DNA of 64,000 nucleotides from Achromobacter dolens (GCF_902859745.1 NZ_CADIJW010000004.1:174798-238797); one strand, 5' to 3'. Counted from the first letter of the stretch, positions 19,286 through 28,602 are shown. Program-made: numbers and translations. Notes: generated from the sequence alone by a model not told the origin.

Positions 19286-19316
19286 TCGGCGATACCATCC
19301 GTCCCCAGATGAAAAG

Positions 19317-19343
19317 CCGGGCGCTCCCTGACAGAGCGCCCGG
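19317..19343 (+). terminator. Hairpin after kynA
   Basis: CCGGGCGCTC and GAGCGCCCGG form a 10-bp stem with a 7-nt loop 31 nt after the kynA stop. Only ATT follows instead of a T run, so it is a probable but weak terminator. Confidence 0.5.
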
Positions 19344-19452
19344 ATTGCGTGCCGCTGCCGGCGATTCCCATGCTAGAATGCACAGTTACTTTTCGGATAC
19401 GTGGCAAGAACGCCTGAAAGCGGTTCGTGCTGGCGACCCTAACTTTTGACAT

Positions 19453-19468
19453 GACTCCCTTGGGAGTC
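19453..19468 (+). promoter_or_regulatory. Hairpin next to the rpmE2 ribosome binding site
   Basis: GACTCC-CTTG-GGAGTC is a perfect short stem with a CUUG-type tetraloop. It ends three bases before the AGGAAAG Shine-Dalgarno of the L31 gene. It could tune ribosome access or be a site of ribosomal-protein feedback; this is inferred from position only. Confidence 0.4.
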
Positions 19469-19481
19469 CTAGGAAAGCACC

Positions 19482-19748
19482 ATGAAAGAAGGCATTCACC
19501 CCGAATACCGCGAAGTCGTCTTCGCCGACCTGCAAACGGGCAGCAAGTTCATCACCCGCTCGACCGTCCAGACGCGTGAAACCATCGAACTCGATGGCAA
19601 GACGTACCCGCTCTTCAAGTGCGACGTGACCTCCGAATCGCACCCGTTCTACACGGGCGCCCAGACGCGTATCGTCGAAACCGGCCGCGTGGAAAAGTTC
19701 CGCGCCCGTTTCGCCCGCACCGCCGGCACGGTCAAGTCCGCTTCCTGA
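19482..19748 (+). CDS. rpmE2: 50S ribosomal protein L31, type B (zinc-free)
   Basis: The 88-residue protein begins [20 protein letters not shown] and has the type B sequence [18 protein letters not shown]. Only one cysteine is present, so the four-Cys zinc ribbon of type A L31 is missing. In many bacteria this paralogue replaces the zinc form under Zur control. I see no Zur-like palindrome upstream, so expression here is probably constitutive. AGGAAAG precedes the ATG. Confidence 0.96.
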   Translation: MKEGIHPEYREVVFADLQTGSKFITRSTVQTRETIELDGKTYPLFKCDVTSESHPFYTGAQTRIVETGRVEKFRARFARTAGTVKSAS

Positions 19749-19775
19749 TCCTGTCGCTCCTACGGGAGTCACAGC

Positions 19776-19805
19776 AAAAAGGCAGCCTCCGGGCTGCTTT
19801 TTTTT
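19776..19805 (+). terminator. Intrinsic terminator after rpmE2
   Basis: AAAAAGGCAGCC and GGCTGCTTTTTTTT form a stem with a TCCG loop and eight T, 28 nt after the L31 stop. Confidence 0.9.
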
Positions 19806-19872
19806 CCCCTGACCCTGCCCGTCGGCAACCCGGGGGCTGGCGCTTCCCGATCTCTCGGTTACATTAACGCCC

Positions 19873-21603
19873 GTGTCCCCACTTTCCATTTCCACTCCGG
19901 CCCGACTGACGTCCGTGGCCACCGCGAAACTGCCCAGGCTGATCCTGCTGGGGCTGGCCCTGGCGTATATCGTCGCCGGCCTGTTCATGCGCGACCCGTG
20001 GAAGACCGACGACGCGGTCGGGCTGGCGACGATGATCACCGCCATCCGCGAAGGCGGGATCACCTGGCTGCTGCCGCAAGTGGGGCACCTGGCGCATGCC
20101 GAGGAAGGTCCGCTGATCACCTGGATCGGCGCGATCAGCATCTGGCTGTTCGGCCCCCTCATCGGCGACATCACCGCCGGTCGCCTGCCCAATTTGCTGT
20201 GGTTTGGCGTGACGGCCATGAGCGTCTGGTACGGCACCTACCTGCTCGGCCGCCGCGCCGAAGCCCAGCCGCTGGCGCTGCCCTTCGGTGGCGAACCGGA
20301 GCCGCGCGACTACGGCCGCATGCTGGCCGACGCCGCCCTGCTGCTGTTGCTGGCCACGGTCGGCATCCTGCAGCGCACCCATGAAACCACGGTGGTGCCC
20401 GCCATCATGGCGTGCCAGGCGCTGGCCTTCTATTCGCTGGCGCGCACCGTGGACCGCCCCGTCACCGGCTCGACCACGCTGGGCATCGCATTGGCGGCCA
20501 GCTTCCTCACGCGCGGCTGGATCGGCGCCCTGCCGATCATGGTCGCCGCCCTGTTCGCGTTCTATCCGCGCGGGCCGCTCTGGAAATGCAAGCGCTGGCT
20601 GCCCTGGGCCGCGCTGGTCGCCGCCGTCCTGATCCTGGCCTGGTGGATCCCGGCCAGCCAGAGCAGCGAATACTGGATCCGCAACTGGAAGACCTGGAAC
20701 CTGGCGTCCTTCGCCGTGCCCACCTTGCACGATGTGGGCCGCACGCTGCGCGACCTGCCCTGGTACCTGTGGCCGACCTGGCCGCTGGCCCTGCTGGCCA
20801 TCTGGCGCTGGCGCGCCTGGATCTATGCGCCGCACATCTGGGTGCCGCTGATGCTGCTGATCTGCTCGGCCCTGGTGCTGTTCGGGCTGGACGAGGCAAG
20901 CGACTCCGAATACGTGCTGCTGGCCGTGCCCTGCGCGGTGCTGGGGGCGTTCTCGCTGCCGACCCTGCGGCGCGGCGTGGTCAACACGCTGGACTGGTTC
21001 GCCGTGATGTGTTTTTCGCTGACCGCCGCCACCGCGTGGCTCGGCTGGATCGCCCTGCACTTTCACTGGCCGGCGCAGATCGCCCGGAACATCGGCCGCC
21101 AGACCACCGGCTACGAACCCGTCATTTCCTGGACCGCCTTCGCCCTGGGCGTGGCCTTCACCATCGGCTGGATCGCGCTGGTCGTCTGGCGCCTGCGGGT
21201 CAAGCCCCAGGCGCTGTGGCGCGGCACCGTGCTATCGGCCGGCGGCCTGACCGTCACCTGGATCCTGCTGGTGCTGCTGTGGCAGCCGGCGGTCGACTAC
21301 GCCCGCAGCTACCGCACGGTATCCGGCGAACTGGCGCAGGCGATCGAACAGAACATCCGGCCGGGCGAATGCGTGCGCGGCCTGAGCCTGGGCAGCGGGC
21401 AGCGCGCCTCGTTCCTGATCTTCAACAACCTGACGTTCACGTTCGATTCGAAGTGCACGCTGGTGCTGCAGCAGACCACCAACCAGAGCTTGCGCGACAA
21501 CACCGCCGCCTACAGCGACAGCGCCGACGTGCTGTGGCAAGGCGGGCGCCGCGCCGATCGCCAGGAAGTGTTCCGCCTGCTGCGAGTCGGCCCCACCCGA
21601 TGA
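19873..21603 (+). CDS. ArnT/PMT-like membrane glycosyltransferase (GT39/GT83 type)
   Basis: The 576-residue multi-pass protein starts at GTG 19873. It has about ten hydrophobic segments (for example LILLGLALAYIVAGLFM near 20-40). The early loop has FMRDPWKTDDAVG, corresponding to the acidic catalytic loop of ArnT-type transferases, and a C-terminal soluble part follows. The family moves sugars from polyprenyl carriers to lipid A or proteins on the periplasmic side. The substrate cannot be told from sequence. Its stop overlaps the MATE gene start (ATGA). Confidence 0.8.
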   Translation: MSPLSISTPARLTSVATAKLPRLILLGLALAYIVAGLFMRDPWKTDDAVGLATMITAIREGGITWLLPQVGHLAHAEEGPLITWIGAISIWLFGPLIGDITAGRLPNLLWFGVTAMSVWYGTYLLGRRAEAQPLALPFGGEPEPRDYGRMLADAALLLLLATVGILQRTHETTVVPAIMACQALAFYSLARTVDRPVTGSTTLGIALAASFLTRGWIGALPIMVAALFAFYPRGPLWKCKRWLPWAALVAAVLILAWWIPASQSSEYWIRNWKTWNLASFAVPTLHDVGRTLRDLPWYLWPTWPLALLAIWRWRAWIYAPHIWVPLMLLICSALVLFGLDEASDSEYVLLAVPCAVLGAFSLPTLRRGVVNTLDWFAVMCFSLTAATAWLGWIALHFHWPAQIARNIGRQTTGYEPVISWTAFALGVAFTIGWIALVVWRLRVKPQALWRGTVLSAGGLTVTWILLVLLWQPAVDYARSYRTVSGELAQAIEQNIRPGECVRGLSLGSGQRASFLIFNNLTFTFDSKCTLVLQQTTNQSLRDNTAAYSDSADVLWQGGRRADRQEVFRLLRVGPTR

Positions 21604-23006
21604 CGCCTGCCCAACCGGCGGCGCCCGGTTTCGGCGCCACCCTGCGCAACATCGCCAAACAGGCGTGGCCGGTCCTGGTGAGCCAATGGGCCGGCATCTC
21701 GTTCGGCGTCCTCGATACCGCCATGACCGGCCACGCCAGCGCCAACGACCTGGCGGCGATGGCGCTGTCCGCGTCGATCTACATCACCGTGTTCGTGGGC
21801 CTGATGGGCGTGGTCCACGCCCTCATCCCGATCCTGGCGCAGCACTTCGGCGCCGGCAACAATCGCGAAGTCGGCCGTAGTTGGGGCCAGGGCGTGTGGC
21901 TGGCGCTGGGCCTGTCAGCGGTGGGCGCCATCCTGATGCTGTTCCCGAACTTCTGGCTGTCGATGTCCGGCAACGTCGATCCCGGGGTGCGCGAGCGCAT
22001 CGCCTCGTACCTGCGCGCGCTGATCCTGGCACTGCCGGCCGCGCTGGTGTTCCGCACCATCTACGCGCTCGGCACCTCGGTGTCGCGGCCCAAGCTGGTG
22101 ATGGCGATCAATCTCACCGCCATCGGCTTCAAGGCCTTCTTCAACTGGCTGTTCATCTACGGCAGCCTGGGCCTGCCGGCGATGGGCGCCACCGGCGCCG
22201 GGCTGGCCACCGCCATGGTCTCGTGGATGAGCCTGGGGCTGGGCCTGTGGGTCATCACCCACGACCGCTATTACCGCCGCTTCCACCTGCACGTCGGCCG
22301 GCCCGACTGGAAGACGCTGAAAGAACTGCTGCGGCTGGGCATCCCCATGGGCGGTTCGTATCTGGTGGAAGTCTCGGCCTTCACGTTCATGGCCCTGCTG
22401 GTGGCGCGCGAGGGCACTTTCGTGACTGGCGGCCACCAGATCATGTCGAACCTGGCCGCGCTGTGCTACATGATGCCGATGGCACTGGGCGTGGCCACCG
22501 CCGCACTGACGGCGCAGGCGATCGGCGCGGGCAACCTCGCGCATGCCCACCGCACCGGCATGGCGGGCCTGGCGCTGGGGCTGATGGGCGCCCTGCTGAC
22601 CGCGGTAGTACTACTGGCAGGTCGCCCGCTGATCCTGGCGGCCTACACCGATAATTCCCAGGTGGCCGCGGTGGCGACCACGCTGCTGGCGGTGCTGCCG
22701 CTGTTCCACCTGTTCGACTCCATGCAGTGCATCAACTCGTACCTGCTGCGGGCCTACAAGGTGGCGGTGGTGCCGCTGCTGCTGCAGACGGTGGCACTGG
22801 CCGGCGTCGGCCTGGTCGGCGGCTGGTGGTTCGGTTTCGGACCGGGGCGCGGCGGCCTGGACGGGCTGCGCGAGATCCTGGTGCCCGGCTCGCCGCAGGG
22901 GGCGGGCAGCATGTGGCTGATGGCCATGGTCGGCCTGGCGCTGTCGGCCACGCTGCTGCACTTCTGGTACCGCCACATCGTGCGCGACGTGGCGCGGCAG
23001 GCCTGA
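21600..23006 (+). CDS. MATE-family efflux transporter (NorM-like)
   Basis: The 468-residue protein has the usual length and about twelve transmembrane helices in two MatE halves. The first helix region reads WPVLVSQWAGISFGVLDTAM, and the second half begins near GIPMGGSYLVEVSAFTFMAL. MATE carriers export cationic compounds using Na+ or H+ gradients. ATG 21600 overlaps the upstream glycosyltransferase stop, so the two are coupled. The substrate is unknown. Confidence 0.92.
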   Translation: MTPAQPAAPGFGATLRNIAKQAWPVLVSQWAGISFGVLDTAMTGHASANDLAAMALSASIYITVFVGLMGVVHALIPILAQHFGAGNNREVGRSWGQGVWLALGLSAVGAILMLFPNFWLSMSGNVDPGVRERIASYLRALILALPAALVFRTIYALGTSVSRPKLVMAINLTAIGFKAFFNWLFIYGSLGLPAMGATGAGLATAMVSWMSLGLGLWVITHDRYYRRFHLHVGRPDWKTLKELLRLGIPMGGSYLVEVSAFTFMALLVAREGTFVTGGHQIMSNLAALCYMMPMALGVATAALTAQAIGAGNLAHAHRTGMAGLALGLMGALLTAVVLLAGRPLILAAYTDNSQVAAVATTLLAVLPLFHLFDSMQCINSYLLRAYKVAVVPLLLQTVALAGVGLVGGWWFGFGPGRGGLDGLREILVPGSPQGAGSMWLMAMVGLALSATLLHFWYRHIVRDVARQA

Positions 23007-23035
23007 CGGCGCGCCCGACGGGCAGCGACGGCGCG

Positions 23036-23064
23036 AAAAAAAGCAGCCCGAGGGCTGCTTTTTT
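23036..23064. terminator. Bidirectional terminator between convergent MATE gene and paaK
   Basis: AAAAAAGCAGCCC and GGGCTGCTTTTTT form a stem with T runs on both strands. It lies 29 nt after the MATE stop and 52 nt after the paaK stop. Confidence 0.88.
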
Positions 23065-23116
23065 CATGGCGATGTGGCCGCCGCGCCCGTTGCCGGCGGC
23101 GGGACCCGCAGCGCGC

Positions 23117-24433
23117 TCAGCCCTTGGGACGCTTGTCGATCACACGGCGGGCCTTGCCGGTCAGCGTGCGCTCGACGTGGCCGGCGTCCGACACCTGGAT
23201 GCGGGCGCTGACGCCGATGTGCGTCTTGACCGCATGCTGCAGTTGCTTGCCCAGCGCGGCGCGCTCGGCGTCCGACAGGGTCGAGAACTCGGCGCGGACT
23301 TCCGTCAGGATCTCGAGCTCGTCCATGTTGCCGGTGCGCGACAGCACCAACTGATAATGCGGCGCCAGTTGCGCGATCTTGAGCACCAGTTCCTCGACCT
23401 GGGTCGGGAACATGTTCACGCCGCGCACGATCAGCATGTCGTCGCTGCGGCCGGTGATCTTGCCGATGCGGCGCATGCTGCGCGCGGTGGGCGGCAACAG
23501 GCGGGTCAGGTCGCGGGTGCGGTAGCGGATGATGGGCATCGCTTCCTTGGTGAGCGAGGTGAACACCAGTTCGCCCGGCTCGCCGTCCGCCACGGGCTCA
23601 CCCGTATCCGGATTGATGATCTCGGCGTAGAAGTGGTCTTCCCACACCACCGGGCCGTCCTTGGTCTCGACGCACTCGCTGGCCACGCCCGGGCCCATCA
23701 CTTCGGACAGGCCGTAGATGTCGACCGCGTCGATGCCGGCCTCGGCCTCGATATCGGCGCGCATCTGCCCGGTCCAGGGCTCGGCGCCGAAGATGCCGAT
23801 GCGCAGCGAACTTTGACGCGGATCAATCCCCTGGCGGCGCTGCTCCTCCAGAATATTGCAGAAATAGGAGGGCGTGACCATGATGATGTCCGGACGGAAA
23901 TCGTTGATCAGTTGCACCTGCTTTTCAGTCTGCCCGCCCGACATCGGGATGACGGTGCAACCCAGGCGTTCGGCGCCGTAATGCGCGCCCAGGCCGCCGG
24001 TGAACAGGCCGTAGCCGTAGGCCACGTGCACCGTGTCGCCGGGCTTGCCGCCGGCCGCGCGGATCGAGCGCGCCACCAGGTTGGCCCAGTTGTCCAGGTC
24101 GCGCTGGGTGTAGCCCACCACGGTCGGCTTGCCGGTCGTGCCGCTGGAGGCGTGGATGCGCGAAATGCGCTCGCGCGGCACCGCGAACATGCCGAACGGA
24201 TAGTTCTCGCGCAGTTCCTTCTTGGTGGTAAACGGGAACTTCGAAATGTCGGACAACTGCTTCAGGTCGTCCGGATGCACGCCGATCTCGTCGAACGCCT
24301 TCTTGTAGTGCGGCACGTTCTCGTAGGCGTGCTTGAGCGACCACTTCAGGCGCTCGAGCTGCAGCGCGCGCAGCTCATCCTGGCTGGCATGCTCGATGGG
24401 GTCCAGCCCCGGCTTGCTCATGGTGTTGGACAT
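23117..24433 (-). CDS. paaK: Phenylacetate-CoA ligase
   Basis: The 438-residue adenylate-forming enzyme starts MSNTMSKPGLDPIEHAS after AGGAGAG. The AMP-binding P-loop-like motif is HASSGTTGKPTVVGYTQRD. Other family motifs are YGLSEVMGPGVASEC, GELVFTSLTKEAMPIIRYRTRD and the C-terminal GRSDDMLIVRGVNMFPTQ. It activates phenylacetate to phenylacetyl-CoA, the first step of the Paa pathway. It is the last gene of the operon, 93 nt after paaI. Confidence 0.97.
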   Translation of the reverse strand: MSNTMSKPGLDPIEHASQDELRALQLERLKWSLKHAYENVPHYKKAFDEIGVHPDDLKQLSDISKFPFTTKKELRENYPFGMFAVPRERISRIHASSGTTGKPTVVGYTQRDLDNWANLVARSIRAAGGKPGDTVHVAYGYGLFTGGLGAHYGAERLGCTVIPMSGGQTEKQVQLINDFRPDIIMVTPSYFCNILEEQRRQGIDPRQSSLRIGIFGAEPWTGQMRADIEAEAGIDAVDIYGLSEVMGPGVASECVETKDGPVVWEDHFYAEIINPDTGEPVADGEPGELVFTSLTKEAMPIIRYRTRDLTRLLPPTARSMRRIGKITGRSDDMLIVRGVNMFPTQVEELVLKIAQLAPHYQLVLSRTGNMDELEILTEVRAEFSTLSDAERAALGKQLQHAVKTHIGVSARIQVSDAGHVERTLTGKARRVIDKRPKG

Positions 24434-24526
24434 GGTTATCTCTCTCCTGGAATGCATCCTCCGATCCGGGGGGCGCGCCGCGCGCCCGCCTCGGCCGGTG
24501 GTCTTGTCTCTGGTTGGTTGACGCGT

Positions 24527-25003
24527 TCAAGCCTCGGCCGGCGTGCCGACGATCTGCCCCTTGATGCGATAGGATCGGCCACGGAACAGGGCGACATTGC
24601 GGCCATCCTGGTTGGTGACCGTCACGTCGTACACCCCGGTGCGCCCGGCCAGCGAGCGCTCCTGCGCCACCGCGGTCAGCAGGTCGCCCTCGAAGCCGGG
24701 GGCCAGGTAATCGATGGTGCAGCCCGACGCCACGGTGCTGACGTTGCGCGAATTGCAGGAAAAGGCGAAGGCGCTGTCGGCCAGCGCGAAGATGAAGCCG
24801 CCATGGCAGGTCTTGTGGCCGTTGAGCATGTCGGGACGGACCCGCATGGTCAGGCGCGCATAGCCGGGCGCCATTTCCTCGACCTTCATGTCCAGGCCTT
24901 GCGAGGCCGCGTCGCCGGCATACATCACCGTGCCCACGGCCTGCGCCAGTTCCTGCGGATCGGTCGGCGCCTCCACGGGCGGAACGTGCGTGCTGCTCAT
25001 CAT
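24527..25003 (-). CDS. paaI: Hotdog-fold acyl-CoA thioesterase PaaI
   Basis: The 158-residue protein has the PaaI hotdog motif NGHKTCHGGFIFALADSAFA, followed by CNSRNVSTVASGCTIDYLAP. PaaI hydrolyses phenylacetyl-CoA derivatives to free CoA trapped in dead-end intermediates. Two adjacent ATGs (25003 and 25000) overlap the paaG stop, so it is translationally coupled. Confidence 0.95.
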   Translation of the reverse strand: MMSSTHVPPVEAPTDPQELAQAVGTVMYAGDAASQGLDMKVEEMAPGYARLTMRVRPDMLNGHKTCHGGFIFALADSAFAFSCNSRNVSTVASGCTIDYLAPGFEGDLLTAVAQERSLAGRTGVYDVTVTNQDGRNVALFRGRSYRIKGQIVGTPAEA

Positions 25004-25788
25004 TGCCCCTTGAACTGCGGTTCACGCTTGCCCAGGAACGCGGCCACGCCTTCGGCGTAGTCGGCGCTGCGGCCCAGTTCGCGCATCATGTCGCGCTCCA
25101 GGTCCAACTGGGTCGCCAGGTCATTGCCCAGGCTGGCCTGCAAGGCGCGCTTGGTGAAGGCCAGGCCCTTGGTCGGCGCGCGCGAGAAATGTTGCGCCAG
25201 GTTTTCCAGGGTCGTGTCGAACGCGTCGTCGGCCACGCATTGCCAGATCAGGCCCCAGGCCTCGGCCTGGCGCGCGCTGAGCTTGTCGCCCAGCATCGCC
25301 AGCCCCATGGCGCGGGCACGGCCGACCAGGCGCGGCAGCACGAAGGTGCCACCCGTGTCTGGGATCAGGCCTAGCTTGCAGAACGACTGGATGAAGTTGG
25401 CCGATTCCTTGGCGATGACGATGTCGCCGGCGAAGGCCAGGTTGGCGCCCGCCCCCGCCGCCACGCCATTGACCCCGACCACCACCGGCATCGGCAGCGC
25501 GTTCAGGCGCCGCACCAGCGGCGCGTAGAACTTGTCGACGGTCTCGCCCAGGTCGGGCGGCGTGCCGTCGGGCGCGGGTTTGCGCTCGCTCAGGTCCTGG
25601 CCGGCGCAGAAGCCGCGGCCGGCGCCGGTAAGCACCAGCACGCGCGCGCCCTCGGTCTCGACGCGGGTCAGCGCATCCGCCACTTCAGCGTGCATGTTGG
25701 CGGTGAAGCTGTTGAGCTTGTCCGGACGGTTCAGCGTCAGGCGGGCGATGCCGTCGGCCAGTTCGAATTGGATGTCTTGATAGGTCAT
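25000..25788 (-). CDS. paaG: 1,2-epoxyphenylacetyl-CoA isomerase
   Basis: The 262-residue crotonase-fold protein begins MTYQDIQFELADGIARLTLN. It has the CoA/oxyanion motifs AGRGFCAGQDLSERK and GVNGVAAGAGANLAFAGDIV, then FCKLGLIPDTGGTFVLPRLV with the active-site acid region. PaaG isomerises the ring epoxide to oxepin-CoA. A GTG four codons earlier is an alternative start. It lies 15 nt after paaN and overlaps paaI. Confidence 0.93.
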   Translation of the reverse strand: MTYQDIQFELADGIARLTLNRPDKLNSFTANMHAEVADALTRVETEGARVLVLTGAGRGFCAGQDLSERKPAPDGTPPDLGETVDKFYAPLVRRLNALPMPVVVGVNGVAAGAGANLAFAGDIVIAKESANFIQSFCKLGLIPDTGGTFVLPRLVGRARAMGLAMLGDKLSARQAEAWGLIWQCVADDAFDTTLENLAQHFSRAPTKGLAFTKRALQASLGNDLATQLDLERDMMRELGRSADYAEGVAAFLGKREPQFKGQ

Positions 25789-25803
25789 GTCCCGTTCCAC
25801 CGT

Positions 25804-27468
25804 TCAAATATGGCGGCGCGTCTGCACCACGCGGAAGCGGTTGGACACGTAGGCCGAGTCGGACAGCGCCGCATTGGCCGCCGGATTGGCGCCGGTGCCG
25901 TGGAAGTCGCTGAATGCCGCGGTCTGGTTGACGAACACCGCGCCGGTCAGGTTCAGCGACAGCGACACGCCGGACTCTTCCGCCGCTTCCTGCACCTGCT
26001 CGGCCACCTCGTTGCTGGTGGTGTAGGCCGACAGCGACAGCGCGCCGTGCTCGATCACGCTGTCGCGCGCGATCTGGATGCTGTGCGCGGTGGAATCGGT
26101 GGCGACCACGAAGGCGATCGGGCCGAACCATTCCTGGCTGATGGCGGGATTGCCGGCCTCGGCGCGCAGCAGCAGCGGCGTGCGCACGCGGGCATTCTCG
26201 AACTGCGGATGCGTCAGCGTCTTGCTGTCGGCCACCACCGGCAGGCCCAGCGCGCGGGCCTTCTCGATGCGTTCGACGATGCCTTCGTTCTGGATCGCGC
26301 CGGTCAGTTCGACGGCCTTGGCGGCGTCGGCGCCGAGCTTGTCGACCGCGGCGCCCAGGGCGGCGGCCACCTCATCGAAGCTGACACGGCCTTCCGGCGT
26401 CCGGATGCCGTCGCGCGGCACGTAGATGTTCTGCGGCGCCGTGCACATCTGGCCCGAATACAACGCCAGCGAGAACGCCAGGTTGCGCGCCACGCCCTTC
26501 AGGTCGGCGGCCGAATCGATGATGACCTGGTTGACGCCGGCCTTCTCGGTGTAGACCAGCGCCTGGCGGGCATTGTTTTCCAGCCAGTCGCCGTTGGCGG
26601 TGCTGCCGGTGAAGTCGATGATCTTGACCGCGGGATCCAGCGCCAGCTGGCGCGCGGTGTCTTCCTCGGCGGTGTGCGCGGCCAGCAGCACCACATCCGG
26701 ATCGAAGCCGGCTTCCTGCAGCACTTCGCGCGCCACCTTGACGGTCAGCGCCAGCGGCAGGATCGCGCCCGGGTGCGGCTTGACGATGACGGTGTTGCCC
26801 GTGGCCAGGCTGGCGAACAGGCCGGGGTAGCCGTTCCAGGTCGGGAAGGTCGAGCAGCCGATTACCAGCGCCACGCCGCGCGGCACCACGGTGAAGTGCT
26901 TTTCCATGCGGATGGGATCGTTCTTGCCCTGCGGCTTTTCCCAGATGGCGACGCCGGGGATGCGCGACATTTCCTGCCAGGCGTAGGCCACGGCCTCGAA
27001 GCCGCGGTCCTGCGCGTGCGGGCCGCCGGCCTGGAAGGCCATCATGAAGCCCTGGCCGGTGGTGTGCTGCACGGCGTAGGCCATCTCGAAGCTCAGCTTG
27101 TTCAGGCGCGCCAGGATTTCCAGCGACACGCCCACCCACGCCTGCGGGCCGGCGCGGCGCCAGTCCTGCAGCGCGCGCTTGGATGCGGCCACCAGCTTGG
27201 CGGCGGGCACGTGCGGATAGGTGATGCCCAGGTCGAAGCCGTAGGGCGACTTTTCGCCGCCGACGGTGCCGTCGGCGTCATGCAGGTTCAGCGGGAACGG
27301 CTTGCCGCGCAGCGCCTCGAAGGCGGCGCGGCCGTCGTCATTGGCGGTCTCGCCATAGTTGCGGGGGCTGGGCGACTCGGCGAACGGGCTCCAGTAGCCG
27401 CGCAGCGCGGCGGCGGCCAGGGCTTGTTCCAGCAGGGGCTGATGGCGTTCGAAGAATTTCTGGGACAC
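25804..27468 (-). CDS. paaN: Phenylacetate degradation aldehyde dehydrogenase PaaN (short form)
   Basis: The 554-residue ALDH-superfamily protein starts MSQKFFERHQPLLEQALAAA. Motifs include VIGCSTFPTWNGYPGLFASL, VKPHPGAILPLALTVKVARE, TGSTANGDWLENNA and SGQMCTAPQNIYVPRDG with the probable catalytic cysteine. It matches the 550-residue PaaN type and lacks the C-terminal MaoC-like hydratase domain of full-length PaaZ. It should oxidise the ring-opened semialdehyde. The hydrolase step must then come from another protein, possibly encoded elsewhere. Confidence 0.9.
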   Translation of the reverse strand: MSQKFFERHQPLLEQALAAAALRGYWSPFAESPSPRNYGETANDDGRAAFEALRGKPFPLNLHDADGTVGGEKSPYGFDLGITYPHVPAAKLVAASKRALQDWRRAGPQAWVGVSLEILARLNKLSFEMAYAVQHTTGQGFMMAFQAGGPHAQDRGFEAVAYAWQEMSRIPGVAIWEKPQGKNDPIRMEKHFTVVPRGVALVIGCSTFPTWNGYPGLFASLATGNTVIVKPHPGAILPLALTVKVAREVLQEAGFDPDVVLLAAHTAEEDTARQLALDPAVKIIDFTGSTANGDWLENNARQALVYTEKAGVNQVIIDSAADLKGVARNLAFSLALYSGQMCTAPQNIYVPRDGIRTPEGRVSFDEVAAALGAAVDKLGADAAKAVELTGAIQNEGIVERIEKARALGLPVVADSKTLTHPQFENARVRTPLLLRAEAGNPAISQEWFGPIAFVVATDSTAHSIQIARDSVIEHGALSLSAYTTSNEVAEQVQEAAEESGVSLSLNLTGAVFVNQTAAFSDFHGTGANPAANAALSDSAYVSNRFRVVQTRRHI

Positions 27469-27513
27469 TGCGTCTCTCCAAATGGAATGGGGGTCTGACT
27501 GGCGCGCGCCGGG

Positions 27514-28602
27514 TCAGGTTTCCTGGTCGAAGTCGATCACCAGGCGGTCGCTGACCGGAAAGCTCTGGCAGCTCAGGATAAAGCCTCGAGCCACTTCGTA
27601 GTCTTCCAGGGCGAAATTGGCGTCCATGTCCACTTCGCCCTCGACCACCTTGCAGCGGCAGGTGGAACACACTCCGCCCTTGCACGAATACGGCAGCTCG
27701 ATGCCCTGCGCCAGCGCCGAATCCAGCACGCTGTCTTTGTTCTTGTCGATCACGAACTTGCGGCTGTGGCCGTCCTGCACCACGGTCACCTCGCACTGAC
27801 CCTTGCCGGGCGCCTGGCGGGCGTCCTGCCCCGTGCGCAACGCGCGCGGCCCCTTCGGGGCGCCGAACAGTTCGAACTTGATGTTCGCCTTCGGGATGCC
27901 GCGGGCCTGCAGCCGCTCGACCACGCTCTCGGTCATGGTCTGCGGACCGCAGACAAAAGCGTAGTCGATATCCTCGGGACTCATCCAGGCCGACATCAGC
28001 TGGTCGACCTTGTCGCCGTCCAGGCGGCCGTTGAACAGCTCGATGTCCTGGGTTTCGCGGCTCATGACGTAGACCAGCGAGAAGCGGTCCATGTACAGGT
28101 TCTTCAGGTCCTCGATCTCTTCGCGGAACAGCACGGCCGACGAGGCGCGGTTGCCGAAGAACAGCGTGAACTTGCTGTTCGGCTCGGTCGACAGCGCGGT
28201 CTTGACCAGCGAGAACACCGGCGTGATGCCGCTGCCCACCGCGAATGCCACGTAGTGGCGCTGGTTTTCCGGCGCAAAGTCGACGGTGAAGTTGCCGGCC
28301 GGCGCCATCACTTCCAGCGTCTGGCCCGGTTGCAGCTCGTGGTTGGCCCAGCTGGAGAAGACGCCCTCGTCGACCTTCTTGATCGCCACGCGCAGCAGCT
28401 TGTCGCGCGGCGCCGAACAGATCGAATAGGAGCGGCGCAGTTCCTCGCCGTTGAGCTGCGTGCGCAGCGTCAAATATTGGCCCGGCAGGAAGGCGAATTC
28501 ATCGGCCAGCGTGTCGGGCAGGTCGAATGTCACGACCACCGCGTCGCGCGTGTTGCGCGCCACCGAGGCCACTTTCAGGGGGTGAAATTGGTTCAGGCTC
28601 AT
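27514..28602 (-). CDS. paaE: Phenylacetyl-CoA epoxidase reductase subunit
   Basis: The 362-residue protein starts MSLNQFHPLKVASVARNTRD. It has an FAD-binding ferredoxin-reductase domain (RRSYSICSAPRDKLLRVAIK), an NAD-binding domain (VAFAVGSGITPVFSLVKTAL) and a C-terminal plant-type 2Fe-2S domain (CKGGVCSTCRCKVVEG and a later Cys). It passes electrons from NADPH to the PaaABC oxygenase. It starts 14 nt after the paaD stop. Confidence 0.97.
   Translation of the reverse strand: MSLNQFHPLKVASVARNTRDAVVVTFDLPDTLADEFAFLPGQYLTLRTQLNGEELRRSYSICSAPRDKLLRVAIKKVDEGVFSSWANHELQPGQTLEVMAPAGNFTVDFAPENQRHYVAFAVGSGITPVFSLVKTALSTEPNSKFTLFFGNRASSAVLFREEIEDLKNLYMDRFSLVYVMSRETQDIELFNGRLDGDKVDQLMSAWMSPEDIDYAFVCGPQTMTESVVERLQARGIPKANIKFELFGAPKGPRALRTGQDARQAPGKGQCEVTVVQDGHSRKFVIDKNKDSVLDSALAQGIELPYSCKGGVCSTCRCKVVEGEVDMDANFALEDYEVARGFILSCQSFPVSDRLVIDFDQET

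Noticed and set aside
19286-19481. Zur box upstream of the zinc-free L31 gene
   Set aside because: No TGTTAT-type palindrome is present; only a short GC-rich hairpin is seen.
20412-21599. N-terminal extension of the MATE gene into the glycosyltransferase
   Set aside because: The sequence before ATG 21600 is Arg/Ala/Pro shadow of the overlapping gene; the MATE family starts at the ATG overlapping the stop.
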